A stretch of DNA of 64,000 bases from Lactiplantibacillus xiangfangensis (GCF_001438845.1 NZ_JQCL01000080.1:1-64000), one strand, 5' to 3'; positions 1 through 8,761 are shown, counted from the first letter of the stretch. Numbers and translations: made by a program. The notes: a model not told the origin generated them from the letters alone.

Positions 1-54
1 AGACAGATTTAACTTTATAATATTTCATCTGTCAACTTGACAGGGACTAGTGCA
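1..54. mobile_element. Possible right end of an insertion sequence
   Basis: The first 54 bases are not response-regulator coding sequence: the frame that enters the regulator at 50 has a TGA stop at 38-40. The stretch contains the palindrome TGTCAACTTGACA and ends in ...GTGCA. From base 55 on, the sequence reads as the expected linker/DNA-binding domain of an OmpR-type regulator. An IS3-like element end (these end in CA) inserted at about 54/55 would explain this. No transposase is visible because the rest would lie outside the window, so this is inference. Confidence 0.4.
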
Positions 55-331
55 CTTGACGATTGAAAAGGAAAACTTAGTCGTTAAGCGCGGTGACGAA
101 GTCATTAATTTAACGAAGCGGGAATACGAACTATTACTGACGTTAATGGAAAACATCAACGTGGTCTTAGCGCGTGACGTTTTATTGAATAAGGTTTGGG
201 GCTACGAATCAGAAGTCGAAACCAACGTGGTGGATGTCTACATTCGTTACTTACGGAACAAGATCGACCGGCCAGGTGAAAAGAGTTATATTCAAACAGT
301 TCGTGGGACAGGATACGTGATCCGTTCCTAA
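50..331 (+). pseudogene. OmpR-family response regulator, DNA-binding domain only (5' truncated)
   Basis: The 93 residues readable from GTG 50 are a complete winged-helix effector domain of the OmpR/PhoB class: the [12 protein letters not shown] segment, the recognition-helix region [12 protein letters not shown] and the terminal [10 protein letters not shown] wing. The whole phospho-receiver domain is missing. The frame is blocked by TGA at 38-40 and there is no convincing ribosome binding site for GTG 50. It overlaps the ATG of the sensor kinase by one base, the usual two-component operon layout. The regulator is probably broken by a mobile element; a short DNA-binding protein from GTG 50 could still be made. 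The resemblance is to ArlR/CsrR-like regulators, but I do not assign a name. Confidence 0.75.
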
Positions 332-1995
332 TGACTGACCAAGCTGAGGATCAAGTGATGCCGAAGCAACGAAAACGTTGGTCGTTAAAATGGAAATGGG
401 CGCTCGGGACCGCAATTGGGACCGCGCTCATTTTTATTTGTTTTTCAATGCTGGTCTATAAGAGTTTCACGAACCTCTTATTGCGCCAGGAACAACGTGA
501 CGTTGTTAGTGCCATCACGACAGTACAACAATCTCTGCGGACGGAACCCAAGGGCCTGACTATTCACTCGGTCGCCGCTAAGTTACAACCAGAAGCCAGT
601 GTCGAGCCGGCTGAAGGCATGTATGAGCGGAAACGGGGCGCCATCCAAGGAAAAATCTTTTCGGATTCAGAGTTAACGGCCCTATCACGGACTAACCTTG
701 CCGTTACGGTCTATGATCCGCACGGGACAACGTTATACATTTCACGTAAAGATTCCCATGAATTTCAGAAAAGTACGAAGCGTCAAGTTAACATGGTCGG
801 TCGCGGGCACGCGGCTCAGTTAGTGGGGCGCGCACCGATTCGCGCGACGGCCACGCATAAACTGATTGGTTATGCGCAAGTAACGAATAGTTTGGCGGAT
901 TATCATAATACGACGTATAACTTGGTTTGGATTTTTATTGTCATGACGATGATTGCCATCTTTGGTGCAACGTTACTGGGTTACTTCTTAGCGGCCTTCT
1001 TACTACGGCCAATGCGTCAAATCAAAGAAACCATCAACGCCGTTAACGCCGATCCCCAAACGGATTCGCGGGTGCCCGATTTGCGTCGAAATGACGAACT
1101 CTCTGATCTAGCCGTTTTGTTCAATGATATGTTGGATCAAATGCAACGTTATATTACGCAGCAGCAACAATTCGTGGAAGACGTTTCCCACGAACTGCGG
1201 ACACCGGTCGCCATCATTCAAGGCCACATGGAACTATTGAACCGGTGGGGTAAGGATGACCCACAAGTCTTGTCCGAATCGCTGGCAGCGAGTTTGTCTG
1301 AAACTAAGCGGATGCAGAGCTTAGTTCAAGAAATGTTGGACCTGTCACGGGCTGAACAGTTGGAAATCAACTTTAGTCACGAGACGACTGACGTGCAAAA
1401 ACTCGTCACTCAAGCGTTTAACGACTTTAAGATGATTCACCCAGACTTCCGCTTTACGTTTGATGACGACGTTAAGAAGCCGGTCTATGCGCAGATTTAC
1501 CGCAACCACTTGGAACAACTGCTGATTATCTTGCTAGATAATGCCGTTAAGTATTCGACAAAGCGCAAAGAAATCCATTTGTCCCTTTCGACAGACATTC
1601 GTTACATTGAAGTCGCGGTACAAGATTTTGGTGAAGGCATCTCGAAAGATAATCTGGACCGTGTTTTCAACCGTTTCTACCGGGTCGATAAGGCGCGTAG
1701 CCGCGATAAGGGTGGTAACGGACTAGGGTTGTCGATCGCCCAACGGTTAGTTGAAGGATACCACGGCAAAATCAGTGTGGAATCAGTCGTTGGCCAAGGG
1801 TCGATTTTCCGCTTCCACTTGCCGATTTTGCGTGATCCTGAACTCTTAGCTGAGGCACAAGCTGAAACGGATAAAGTTGAAAAGATCGCTAAAACCGAGT
1901 TACCGGCGGGAATCAAGCCGGCAATTTACAGTAAAGATGAACCCCCGTTAGATGATCATGAACATGATGATGGGGATGTAAAGCCATCTAAATAA
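331..1995 (+). CDS. Two-component sensor histidine kinase
   Basis: 554 residues, ATG overlapping the last base of the regulator. There is a transmembrane helix at about residues 25-47, an extracytoplasmic sensor region of about 145 residues, a second helix at about 197-220, and a HAMP linker. A HisKA domain follows with VSHELRTP (phospho-acceptor His287), then an HATPase domain with the N box LLDNAVKYS (about 400) and the G boxes GEGIS and GGNGLGLSIA. The acidic tail (DDHEHDDGD) is unusual but not part of a known motif. It resembles ArlS-type kinases. It is intact although its partner regulator appears truncated, so its signalling output in this strain is uncertain. A terminator follows at about 2009. 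Confidence 0.9.
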   Translation: MTDQAEDQVMPKQRKRWSLKWKWALGTAIGTALIFICFSMLVYKSFTNLLLRQEQRDVVSAITTVQQSLRTEPKGLTIHSVAAKLQPEASVEPAEGMYERKRGAIQGKIFSDSELTALSRTNLAVTVYDPHGTTLYISRKDSHEFQKSTKRQVNMVGRGHAAQLVGRAPIRATATHKLIGYAQVTNSLADYHNTTYNLVWIFIVMTMIAIFGATLLGYFLAAFLLRPMRQIKETINAVNADPQTDSRVPDLRRNDELSDLAVLFNDMLDQMQRYITQQQQFVEDVSHELRTPVAIIQGHMELLNRWGKDDPQVLSESLAASLSETKRMQSLVQEMLDLSRAEQLEINFSHETTDVQKLVTQAFNDFKMIHPDFRFTFDDDVKKPVYAQIYRNHLEQLLIILLDNAVKYSTKRKEIHLSLSTDIRYIEVAVQDFGEGISKDNLDRVFNRFYRVDKARSRDKGGNGLGLSIAQRLVEGYHGKISVESVVGQGSIFRFHLPILRDPELLAEAQAETDKVEKIAKTELPAGIKPAIYSKDEPPLDDHEHDDGDVKPSK

Positions 1996-2008
1996 TCACT
2001 TCAGTGAA

Positions 2009-2057
2009 AAACTGTCGGAAATTCTTGTTGATTGAGAATTTTTCGGCAGTTTTTTTA
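2009..2057 (+). terminator. Rho-independent terminator after the histidine kinase gene
   Basis: Arms ACTGTCGGAAATTCT and AGAATTTTTCGGCAGT pair around a short loop and are followed by seven T. It separates the two-component operon from the secreted-protein genes. Confidence 0.8.
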
Positions 2058-2206
2058 TCATGAACACAAGTTCAATGTTATTAATTTAATTATGTATGTT
2101 TATGTTAGAATTAATTAAGGCGTTATCGTAATCGCGGGGAAACGATTATGGCTATTATGTAACGTTACGTTAAATTTTCAAGAAACAATTATGAGGAGTG
2201 TCGGGC

Positions 2207-4186
2207 ATGAATTTGAAGCAACACGTCGCGTTAGGTATGGCGTTATTAGGGAGTGCGGCGTTGATTGGGACGAGTACACAACCAAACAACGTTGTCGCAA
2301 GCAAACGTCGGGGAAAAAAGGTTACCAAGGTTAGCAAGACTTATCGGACAAAGGCCACCAAGGTGAGTCATAAGTCGTATTATTCGCTAAGTAAAACCGG
2401 AAAGACTTACAAATTGAGTGGGTCACTCAAAAAGCCAGTTTTAAAAGCTAACCACACGTTAAAGCACTATGTAAAGACGACGTGGACTCGCTCCAAACAG
2501 ATGGTTGTCACTAAAAAGGGTAAAAAAGTTCGTTACTATTACGTTACTAACGCCAAGGACCACGCCGCGGGTTGGGTCAAGGCGAGTGCGTTAAAGGCCG
2601 GGAAGAACGGTCAAGCAACGACGCCTAAGAAAGTGGCGACCAAAGCTTACTATAAGAACGCCAAAGCTGGCAAGATTTACCAGTTAAAGGGTAAGAATCG
2701 TTACGTGACCCTTAAGAGTGCTCGGAAGTTAGCAGCTAACAAAAAATACACCAGAACGCAAAAGCGTTACGTTTATAAACACGGTAAAAAGATGACGTAT
2801 TACTACGTCAAACAAGGCAAGACGAAGGGCTGGGTCTGGAGTGGTGATTTAACGACCAAGATGCCTGCTAAAGCTAAAGCAAAGTTCAAAGCCAAGGCCA
2901 AAGCCAAGGCCAAAGCCAAATCCAAAGCAAAGGCTAAATCCAAAGCCAAAGCAAAGGCAAAGTCCAAAGCCAAAGCCAAAGCCAAGGCCAAGGCTAAGTC
3001 CAAGTCCAAGTCCAAAGCTAAAGCCAAAGCTAAAGCAAAGTCAAAAGCTAAAGCCAAGGCTAAAAGTAAACGTGGTTTGACGACACGGGGCGCAACGGCC
3101 AATGGAATTACGACGTACCATACAACTGGCGACGTCATTGCACCCTATCTCTCGAAAAATTTCTCAACGGTGAAAGTTCCCAATGCCTATTTTGTTAAGA
3201 ACTACGCCTATCAGTATTCAGCAAGTTACCACGCAGATCAGACGTTACAACCTAAGAGCGAAACGCTAGGGGTCGTGCGGCACATGGGAGCTAACAGTAA
3301 TTATGATTTACGGTCAACCATGTATTTGCCACTAGATAGCGCCAACGAAAAGGGACGCAACTCTAATCCGCAAAGTGCCACTTTTTCTAAGGACGACCAT
3401 TACTTGTACGTCATGTACGTTGATAAAAGCGGGACGGACGCCGATACGCAAAAAGGCTGGGTCATTCGTTATGATTGGCAAAAGCTGACGGCGTTAGGCA
3501 CGCGGAAGAACGGTCAAATGGAACTGATCCGTCAAGCCGCCGTTGATCAGTATCATGATCGGGTCACGAGCCAAGACCGGGCCATTTTAAATTGTATTAA
3601 AGTTGGACCAACGTTTAATTCGGGTCACGCGCAGTCATTGACGTTGAACCCGAAAACCAATGAATTATGGTTCATCAAGGATCATAAATCAGGTGTCAAG
3701 GCGATGGTTGAACGCTTGAACGCCAGCACTTTGAAGCCGGATGCTGCGGTCAACTTCACGTTGAAATCCACGTTAAGCATGGGTGGCGTTTTAACCTTTG
3801 ATAACGCTGGGAATGCTTACTTCTGGACGCATACGGTCGCAGCTTGGCCAACGGCACCAGTTAATTCGGCTAAGATCTACAAGGGTCAAATCAGTACGAA
3901 ACGGGTTCGCTTCAGCTTAGTAATGCAAGGCTTGAGCAAAGGGCCTGGTGAAATCGTACAATCCATGGGTTACAACCAAGCAAATAAGCGGCTGTACCTT
4001 GTGTCCAACGGGAGTATCTTCTCCGTACCGACAAGCAAGCTAGGTCATTTGAAGTCGAGCGACGTTAGTGCCACGAACTTCACTGGTAAACGAGAATTTG
4101 AAGGGGTTGCCTTCATGCATCGCAGTAATTCTGGCTACGTCTTGTTAAACCGGGGACCAGCGCTTTACCAAATGAATAACAAATAG
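2207..4186 (+). CDS. Secreted SH3-like/beta-propeller-like surface protein with Lys/Ala repeat
   Basis: About 659 residues. I start at ATG 2207 (MNLKQHV) because AGGAG at 2194-2198 lies 8 bases upstream; the in-frame GTG 2198 overlaps that site. A signal peptide (hydrophobic stretch, then SKRRGKK) is followed by two SH3-like modules with the pattern YY-x-GKxYxLKG ... TRxxK...GKKxxYYYVK..GWV. Next comes a Lys/Ala/Ser repeat (about residues 219-289, nt 2862-3071) and a C-terminal region of about 370 residues beginning LTTRGATANGI, with propeller-like blocks (NPQSATFSKDDHYLYVMYVD). No LPxTG is present; the basic modules could hold it to anionic wall polymers (inference). The next gene is a paralog without the repeat. 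I do not recognise a named function. Confidence 0.75.
   Translation: MNLKQHVALGMALLGSAALIGTSTQPNNVVASKRRGKKVTKVSKTYRTKATKVSHKSYYSLSKTGKTYKLSGSLKKPVLKANHTLKHYVKTTWTRSKQMVVTKKGKKVRYYYVTNAKDHAAGWVKASALKAGKNGQATTPKKVATKAYYKNAKAGKIYQLKGKNRYVTLKSARKLAANKKYTRTQKRYVYKHGKKMTYYYVKQGKTKGWVWSGDLTTKMPAKAKAKFKAKAKAKAKAKSKAKAKSKAKAKAKSKAKAKAKAKAKSKSKSKAKAKAKAKSKAKAKAKSKRGLTTRGATANGITTYHTTGDVIAPYLSKNFSTVKVPNAYFVKNYAYQYSASYHADQTLQPKSETLGVVRHMGANSNYDLRSTMYLPLDSANEKGRNSNPQSATFSKDDHYLYVMYVDKSGTDADTQKGWVIRYDWQKLTALGTRKNGQMELIRQAAVDQYHDRVTSQDRAILNCIKVGPTFNSGHAQSLTLNPKTNELWFIKDHKSGVKAMVERLNASTLKPDAAVNFTLKSTLSMGGVLTFDNAGNAYFWTHTVAAWPTAPVNSAKIYKGQISTKRVRFSLVMQGLSKGPGEIVQSMGYNQANKRLYLVSNGSIFSVPTSKLGHLKSSDVSATNFTGKREFEGVAFMHRSNSGYVLLNRGPALYQMNNK
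2862..3071 (+). repeat. In-frame Lys/Ala(Ser) codon repeat
   Basis: About 210 bases of imperfect AAAGCC/AAGGCC/AAGTCC hexamers encode about 70 residues of (K-A)n with scattered K-S. The paralog at 4272 has a short Val/Pro linker at the same place. Such tracts are prone to slippage, so the repeat number is expected to vary between strains. An apparent minus-strand reading frame of Leu/Ala codons across the same bases is only its shadow. Confidence 0.9.
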
Positions 4187-4201
4187 ACTTTTATCGTGGT
4201 T

Positions 4202-4238
4202 GCAAAAAACACTGATTTTAGGATTGGTGTTTTTTGCT
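4202..4238 (+). terminator. Terminator between the two paralogous surface-protein genes
   Basis: GCAAAAAACAC and GTGTTTTTTGC form a stem whose 3' arm carries its own T run. The A/T symmetry would let it work in both directions. Confidence 0.7.
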
Positions 4239-4271
4239 TCTAAGTATTAATTTTTGTAAGGAGTGTCAGGG

Positions 4272-6065
4272 ATGAGTTTTAAACAACACGTCTTTTTAGG
4301 CGTCACGTTGCTAAGTAGTGTCGCGGTGATTGGGGCTAGCGTGCAATCAACGACTGTAGCCGCAAGTAAACGACGGGGAAAAAAGGTCACCAAAGTTAGT
4401 AAGACTTATCGGACTAAGGCGACCAAGGTAAGTCATAAGGCGTATTATTCACTGAGTAAAACCGGCAAGACTTACAAATTAAGCGGAACGCTCAAGAAGC
4501 CCGTTTTAAAGTCCAACCACGCGTTGAAAAACTATACGAAAACGACGTGGACGCGGTCTAAGCAGATGTTCGTGACTAAAAAGGGCAAAACGACGCGCTA
4601 CTACTACGTTAAAGCTGCTAAGAATAAAGCGGCTGGCTGGGTCAAAGCAAGTCAGTTAAAAGCCGGCAAGAATGGTCAAGCAACCACGGCCAAGAAAACG
4701 ACCGCTAAAGTTTATTATAAGAACGCCAAGTCAGGTAAGATTTATCAGCTCAAGGGTAAGAATAGCTATGTGACCTTTAAAAAGGGCGTCAAGCTGGTTG
4801 CTGACCAGAAGTACACAAGAACACAAAAACGGACGGTTTATAAGCGGGGCAAGAAGACCACGTATTACTACGTTAAATCAGGGGAAACGAAGGGCTGGGT
4901 CTGGAATGGCTATTTGACGACCAAAGCGCCCGTTGTCCCCGAACCAACAGTGAGTGGCTTGACGACGCCTGGTGAAACGGTTGATGGCATCACGTCCTAC
5001 AACGTTTCTGGCAATACGATTGATCCGTATAAATCGGAAGACTTTTCAACGGTGGACGTGCCGAGTGACTACGCCTTAGCGCGGTATAAGTACCAATATT
5101 CGCCAACGTACAAGGCAAAGAAGACCCTTCAAACTAAAAGCGAAACGTTAAGCGTTGTTCGACACACTGGTGCGGATAGCGATTACGCTTTGAAGTCGAC
5201 GATGTACTTGCCTTTGGACGGTGAGTCAACGAAGGGGATTAATTCAAACCCGCAAAGTGCGACGTTCTCTAAAGATGACCATTACTTATACGTGATGTAC
5301 GTGGATAAGAGTGGTAAGGGGGATGACGATCAGATGGGGTGGGTCATCCGTTATGACTGGCAAAAGTTGACGGCGTTAGGCACGCGAAAAAACGGTCAGA
5401 TGCAGTTGATCCGCAAGGCCGCCGTTAACCAATATCACAATAAGGCGACGAGCAAGGATAAGGCCATTTTGAAGTGTATCAAAGTTGGGCCAACCTTTAA
5501 TACTGGTCATGCGCAGTCGTTAGCTTTGAATCCGCGAACCAACGAGTTATGGTTCGTTAAGAAGCACCAAGCAGATGATCAATCGACGGTTGAACGACTA
5601 AATCAGAAGACGTTGAAACCAGATGCCGCGGTTAACTTTACGTTGAAGTCCGGCATGCACATGGGTAGCGTCTTGGCGTTTGATAATGATGGGAACGCCT
5701 ATTATTGGACCCATACGCTTTCGGCTTGGTCAACGGCACCGCTTAACTCGGCTAAGATTTATAAGGGACAGATTAGTACTGACCGGATTCATTTTAGTTT
5801 AGTCATGCAGGGTCTCAGCAGGGTACCGGGAGAAGTCGTTCAGTCGATGAGCTACAATGGCGCTAATAACCGGTTGTACCTGGTATCTAACGGCAGCATC
5901 TTCTCTGTTCCGGTGGACAAACTCGGGCAATTAGATGCCAGTGATGTTAGTGCGACGAACTTCACGGGTGACCGTGAGTTTGAAGGCATGATGTTCATGC
6001 ATCAAAGCAATCAAGGCTTTGTCTTGACGAATCGTGGTCCCGCCATCCTACAAATGACGAATTAA
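4272..6065 (+). CDS. Secreted SH3-like/beta-propeller-like surface protein (paralog)
   Basis: About 597 residues. The start at ATG 4272 (MSFKQHV) is set by AAGGAG at 4258-4263, 8 bases upstream; GTG 4263 lies on that site. It parallels the upstream protein from the signal peptide through both SH3-like modules (TYRTKATKVSHKAYYSLS, TRSKQMFVTKKGK) and the C-terminal domain (GLTTPGETVDGI onward), with many blocks identical. The Lys/Ala tract is replaced by the short linker TKAPVVPEPTVSG. The pair is a tandem duplication that diverged by gain or loss of the basic repeat. Secreted; function unknown. Confidence 0.75.
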   Translation: MSFKQHVFLGVTLLSSVAVIGASVQSTTVAASKRRGKKVTKVSKTYRTKATKVSHKAYYSLSKTGKTYKLSGTLKKPVLKSNHALKNYTKTTWTRSKQMFVTKKGKTTRYYYVKAAKNKAAGWVKASQLKAGKNGQATTAKKTTAKVYYKNAKSGKIYQLKGKNSYVTFKKGVKLVADQKYTRTQKRTVYKRGKKTTYYYVKSGETKGWVWNGYLTTKAPVVPEPTVSGLTTPGETVDGITSYNVSGNTIDPYKSEDFSTVDVPSDYALARYKYQYSPTYKAKKTLQTKSETLSVVRHTGADSDYALKSTMYLPLDGESTKGINSNPQSATFSKDDHYLYVMYVDKSGKGDDDQMGWVIRYDWQKLTALGTRKNGQMQLIRKAAVNQYHNKATSKDKAILKCIKVGPTFNTGHAQSLALNPRTNELWFVKKHQADDQSTVERLNQKTLKPDAAVNFTLKSGMHMGSVLAFDNDGNAYYWTHTLSAWSTAPLNSAKIYKGQISTDRIHFSLVMQGLSRVPGEVVQSMSYNGANNRLYLVSNGSIFSVPVDKLGQLDASDVSATNFTGDREFEGMMFMHQSNQGFVLTNRGPAILQMTN

Positions 6066-6089
6066 TTAAAATATTTGGGATGAAATTCA

Positions 6090-6133
6090 AATAACCGTTC
6101 AGGAATAGCCAATATTTCTGAACGGTTATTTTG
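6090..6133 (+). terminator. Terminator after the second surface-protein gene
   Basis: AATAACCGTTCAG pairs with CTGAACGGTTATT across a loop of about 15 bases, followed by TTTG. Confidence 0.75.
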
Positions 6134-6249
6134 CTTAAATGTACGTCAAAAGATTCTTTGTTACGGGATACTCTGTTTGAGCCGGTTTTCACAAACACTA
6201 ATCTTTGTTATAGTGGAAGTGCAGCAAATTAATTTGGGGGGCGAAACTG

Positions 6250-7215
6250 TTGACAAACGAAACGGCTTATCGGCCGATGACATTCAAGATCTTCTTGCAA
6301 TTCATTCGGTTGAATGCAAAAGCAGCTAGTGTGGTACCTTACTTCATTGGTATTTTGTTTTCAATCTATTATTTCCACGCGTTTAATTGGGTAAATTCAT
6401 TAATTTATTTAATTGCGCAAGTCGCAATTGCGTTATTTGTAACGGGTTTCAATAACGTACAGGACTACTATTTAGCCAAGGATATTCATTACCGCGATAC
6501 TTATAATATCGTTGGGCGTGAGCATTTATCACCACGGCGATCAATGAACATGATGCTAGCCATGTTAGCAACAGCAATTATTTTAGGCATCGTGTTGGTT
6601 TTCAAGACGAACCTATTGTTACTCTTTATGGGGGCGGCCGCAATTGGTGTGGCAGTTTTCTATACGTACGGCCCAGTACCATTCTCACGATTCCCATTGG
6701 GTGAACTATTGTCTGGTTGCGTTGAAGGGTTTGGGGTATTTTTCCTGAGCGTTTACATGAACGTTGCAACACCCGTGTTAGCGGGCTTCACCTTTGACTG
6801 GCCACGGTTTGCGGTAGTTGGTAACTTGCAAAACATTTTGGTGATGATCCTAGTTGGGCTACCAGGGATTTTCCTAGTGGCGAACATTATGCTTGCCGAC
6901 AATATTTCCGATTTACAACAAGATATTCGCAATGAACGGTACACGGTACCTTACTACATCGGGACTAAGCGGTCATTAAAAGTTTACGATACGCTGGCAT
7001 TGCTCGGTTACGTCCCCGTTATCATTAGCGTTATCTTACAGATCTTGCCAATTTATCAACTCTTAGTGTTACTAGTCTTGCCTAAGATTTTGAAAAATAT
7101 TCGGGCATTCAACGCGGAACAAGTTAAGGAAACGACCTTTAACACCGCACCACAAAACTTGATGATGTTTCAAGGAATGCAATTAGTAGGATTAATTTTA
7201 GGAATTATCTTTTAA
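6250..7215 (+). CDS. UbiA-family prenyltransferase (MenA-like)
   Basis: 321 residues from TTG 6250, with a G-rich Shine-Dalgarno site (6235-6241) 8 bases upstream. It is a polytopic membrane protein (about 8-9 helices) with the two Asp-rich motifs that bind prenyl diphosphate through Mg2+ in this superfamily: NNVQDYYLAKDIHYRD in the first half and ADNISDLQQDIRNERYT in the second. The family transfers a prenyl chain to an aromatic acceptor; the MenA branch makes demethylmenaquinone. No other menaquinone genes are adjacent, so the substrate is inferred from family only. A single-gene unit with a terminator behind it. Confidence 0.8.
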   Translation: MTNETAYRPMTFKIFLQFIRLNAKAASVVPYFIGILFSIYYFHAFNWVNSLIYLIAQVAIALFVTGFNNVQDYYLAKDIHYRDTYNIVGREHLSPRRSMNMMLAMLATAIILGIVLVFKTNLLLLFMGAAAIGVAVFYTYGPVPFSRFPLGELLSGCVEGFGVFFLSVYMNVATPVLAGFTFDWPRFAVVGNLQNILVMILVGLPGIFLVANIMLADNISDLQQDIRNERYTVPYYIGTKRSLKVYDTLALLGYVPVIISVILQILPIYQLLVLLVLPKILKNIRAFNAEQVKETTFNTAPQNLMMFQGMQLVGLILGIIF

Positions 7216-7231
7216 TTAAAATTGTAATTAA

Positions 7232-7277
7232 GACGGACGGGCGCTCTTCATTGAAGCGGATTGGCCGTCTTTTTTAG
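7232..7277 (+). terminator. Terminator after the prenyltransferase gene
   Basis: AGACGG...CCGTCT with an internal GCT...AGC pairing, followed by TTTTTT at 7271-7276. Confidence 0.6.
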
Positions 7278-7303
7278 TGGTTGTACCAGTTCAATGGACC
7301 TAG

Positions 7304-7480
7304 TCCGGCTGTCGCTGATAGTATGCGGTCGTGGGACCGGTCCAAGCCTGAGGAACGTCTTGCACCTCGTCCGGAATAATTGCAAAAAGCGCAATTGTCC
7401 CGGACCGTCCGTGGCCTAAGACCGGAAAAGCACCGGTCAAAAGCCACCTTCACGACCGATGCTATCAGCGACAGCCTCCG
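7304..7480. repeat. Structured intergenic element A, copy 1
   Basis: 177 bp from TCCGG to CCTCCG. The terminal arms GCTGTCGCTGATAG and CTATCAGCGACAGC are perfectly complementary. Inside are GCGGTCGTG/CACGACCG, a GGTCCAAG/CTTGCACC hairpin around the conserved loop CCTGAGGAACGT, a CAATTG-type hairpin (one arm imperfect), and GGCCTAAGACCGG...CCGGTC. Reading frames here are by-products of the GC-rich repeat. The downstream flank resembles that of copy 4. No known Rfam family comes to mind. Confidence 0.85.
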
Positions 7481-7508
7481 ATGATCCAATGAATTTTTAG
7501 AACGTATC

Positions 7509-7537
7509 AATAATACTGACGGGGCGACAGTATTATT
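7509..7537. other. Perfect 10-bp inverted repeat upstream of nth
   Basis: AATAATACTG and CAGTATTATT are separated by 9 bases (ACGGGGCGA). There is no T run, so it is not a standard terminator. It lies between element A copy 1 and the nth promoter region. Function unknown. Confidence 0.6.
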
Positions 7538-7720
7538 GGTAGGTGCTGGCGGCTTTTTATTGCAACTAAAATAATTTTAAAAAATTTTCTTTAACAAGTC
7601 TTACTGGGCATTTTTCGGGTAAGATAGAAGTAATTACTAGAGGTTGAAGCGTAGTCTTAATAAGGATTGGCTACACGTGACTTAGTTAACAACTTAAGCT
7701 TGAAAGGAGTGAAGTAGCGT

Positions 7721-8371
7721 ATGTTGAAGGACGAACAAATTGTATGGGCTATTCATCAAATGGAAAAAGAGATGGGGCCGGTGGGGCCATCTCTTGATTC
7801 GCGGACCCCGTTTCAGTACTTGGTGTCGGTGATTTTAAGTGCGCAGGCTACGGACGTTTCAGTCAATAAGGTGACCCCGGTACTATTTGACAAGTATCCA
7901 GAACCTAAGGATTTGATGGTGGCGGACGTCACCGATGTTGAGCAGATCATCAAAAGTGTTGGCTTGTTTCGGAATAAGGCTAAAAACATTATCAAAACGG
8001 CACGGATCGTTCACGAGGACCTGCACGACGTGGTGCCAACGGATCGCAAGGGCATCATGGCCTTGCCGGGTGCAGGGCGTAAGACGGCTAACGTGGTCCT
8101 AAGCGATGTCTTTGACCAGAATACGTTTGCGGTGGATACCCACGTTTCAGCAATTTCTAAGCGGTTACACTTTGTCGACCAAGCCGCGTCACCGCTGCAG
8201 GTTGAGCAAAAGATCGTTGGGGTGTTGGACCCTAAAGAATTACACCAAGCCCACCATACGATGATTGAATTTGGACGCAAATACTCCATGAAGCTCACAC
8301 CCGATCGGGAAGTTTGCCAATTGATTATTGACTGCGACAAATTGAACGAGGAAAACGAGTCTGGACTATAA
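7721..8371 (+). CDS. nth: Endonuclease III-like DNA glycosylase/AP lyase
   Basis: 216 residues from ATG 7721, preceded by GAAAGGAG. It removes oxidised pyrimidines and nicks abasic sites in base-excision repair. The LSAQATD motif, the helix-hairpin-helix LPGAGRKTANVVL with the catalytic Lys, and VDTHVSAISKRL with the catalytic Asp are intact. Odd: the C-terminal C-x6-C-x2-C-x5-C cluster that binds [4Fe-4S] in Escherichia coli Nth is absent; only VCQLIIDCDK with two Cys remains. This is therefore a cluster-less member of the family. Monocistronic, followed by element A copy 2. Confidence 0.9.
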   Translation: MLKDEQIVWAIHQMEKEMGPVGPSLDSRTPFQYLVSVILSAQATDVSVNKVTPVLFDKYPEPKDLMVADVTDVEQIIKSVGLFRNKAKNIIKTARIVHEDLHDVVPTDRKGIMALPGAGRKTANVVLSDVFDQNTFAVDTHVSAISKRLHFVDQAASPLQVEQKIVGVLDPKELHQAHHTMIEFGRKYSMKLTPDREVCQLIIDCDKLNEENESGL

Positions 8372-8455
8372 CTTAATAACTAAAGGTTGAAACTTAAATT
8401 TAAGAAACTGTTGCATCAATGTCTGGACCAACAAAATTAGCTATTTATAAGCTAT

Positions 8456-8636
8456 TCCGGTCGCAACTGATGACATGCGGTCGTGGGACCGGGCCTAGCC
8501 TGGGAAACGGTCTAGTCCTTCGCCCGGAACGATTACAAAAGGCACAATTGTCCCGGACCGTCCGTGGTGTAAGCCCGGCAAAAAAGCGCCGCGCCAACAC
8601 CACCTTCACGACCGATGTCATCAGTTACGGCCTCCG
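8456..8636. repeat. Structured intergenic element A, copy 2
   Basis: 181 bp from TCCGG to CCTCCG, downstream of nth. It keeps the fold of copies 1 and 3-5 with different bases. Outer arms AACTGATGACA/TGTCATCAGTT and GCGGTCGTG/CACGACCG pair. The 3' hairpin stem is GGTGT (8566-8570)/ACACC (8597-8601), where copy 3 has GGCCT/AGGCC. About 45 bases of downstream flank (to about 8680) also match copy 3, so the two form a subfamily. Confidence 0.85.
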
Positions 8637-8761
8637 ATTGTCTGATGGAGATAACAATAGTAAGATTATTCTGCCTGACGGAGCAATTGATTTAGGAATA
8701 ACAGCTAAAGGATGAAAGTCATAAAAACTGATATTAGCAACATACCAATATTAACAAAGTC

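Noticed and set aside
1677-1916. Minus-strand frame inside the histidine kinase gene
   Set aside because: Shadow of the kinase coding sequence with no regulatory signals.
2803-3138. Minus-strand frame of Leu/Ala repeats
   Set aside because: It is the complement of the Lys/Ala codon repeat of the secreted protein and has no start signal of its own.
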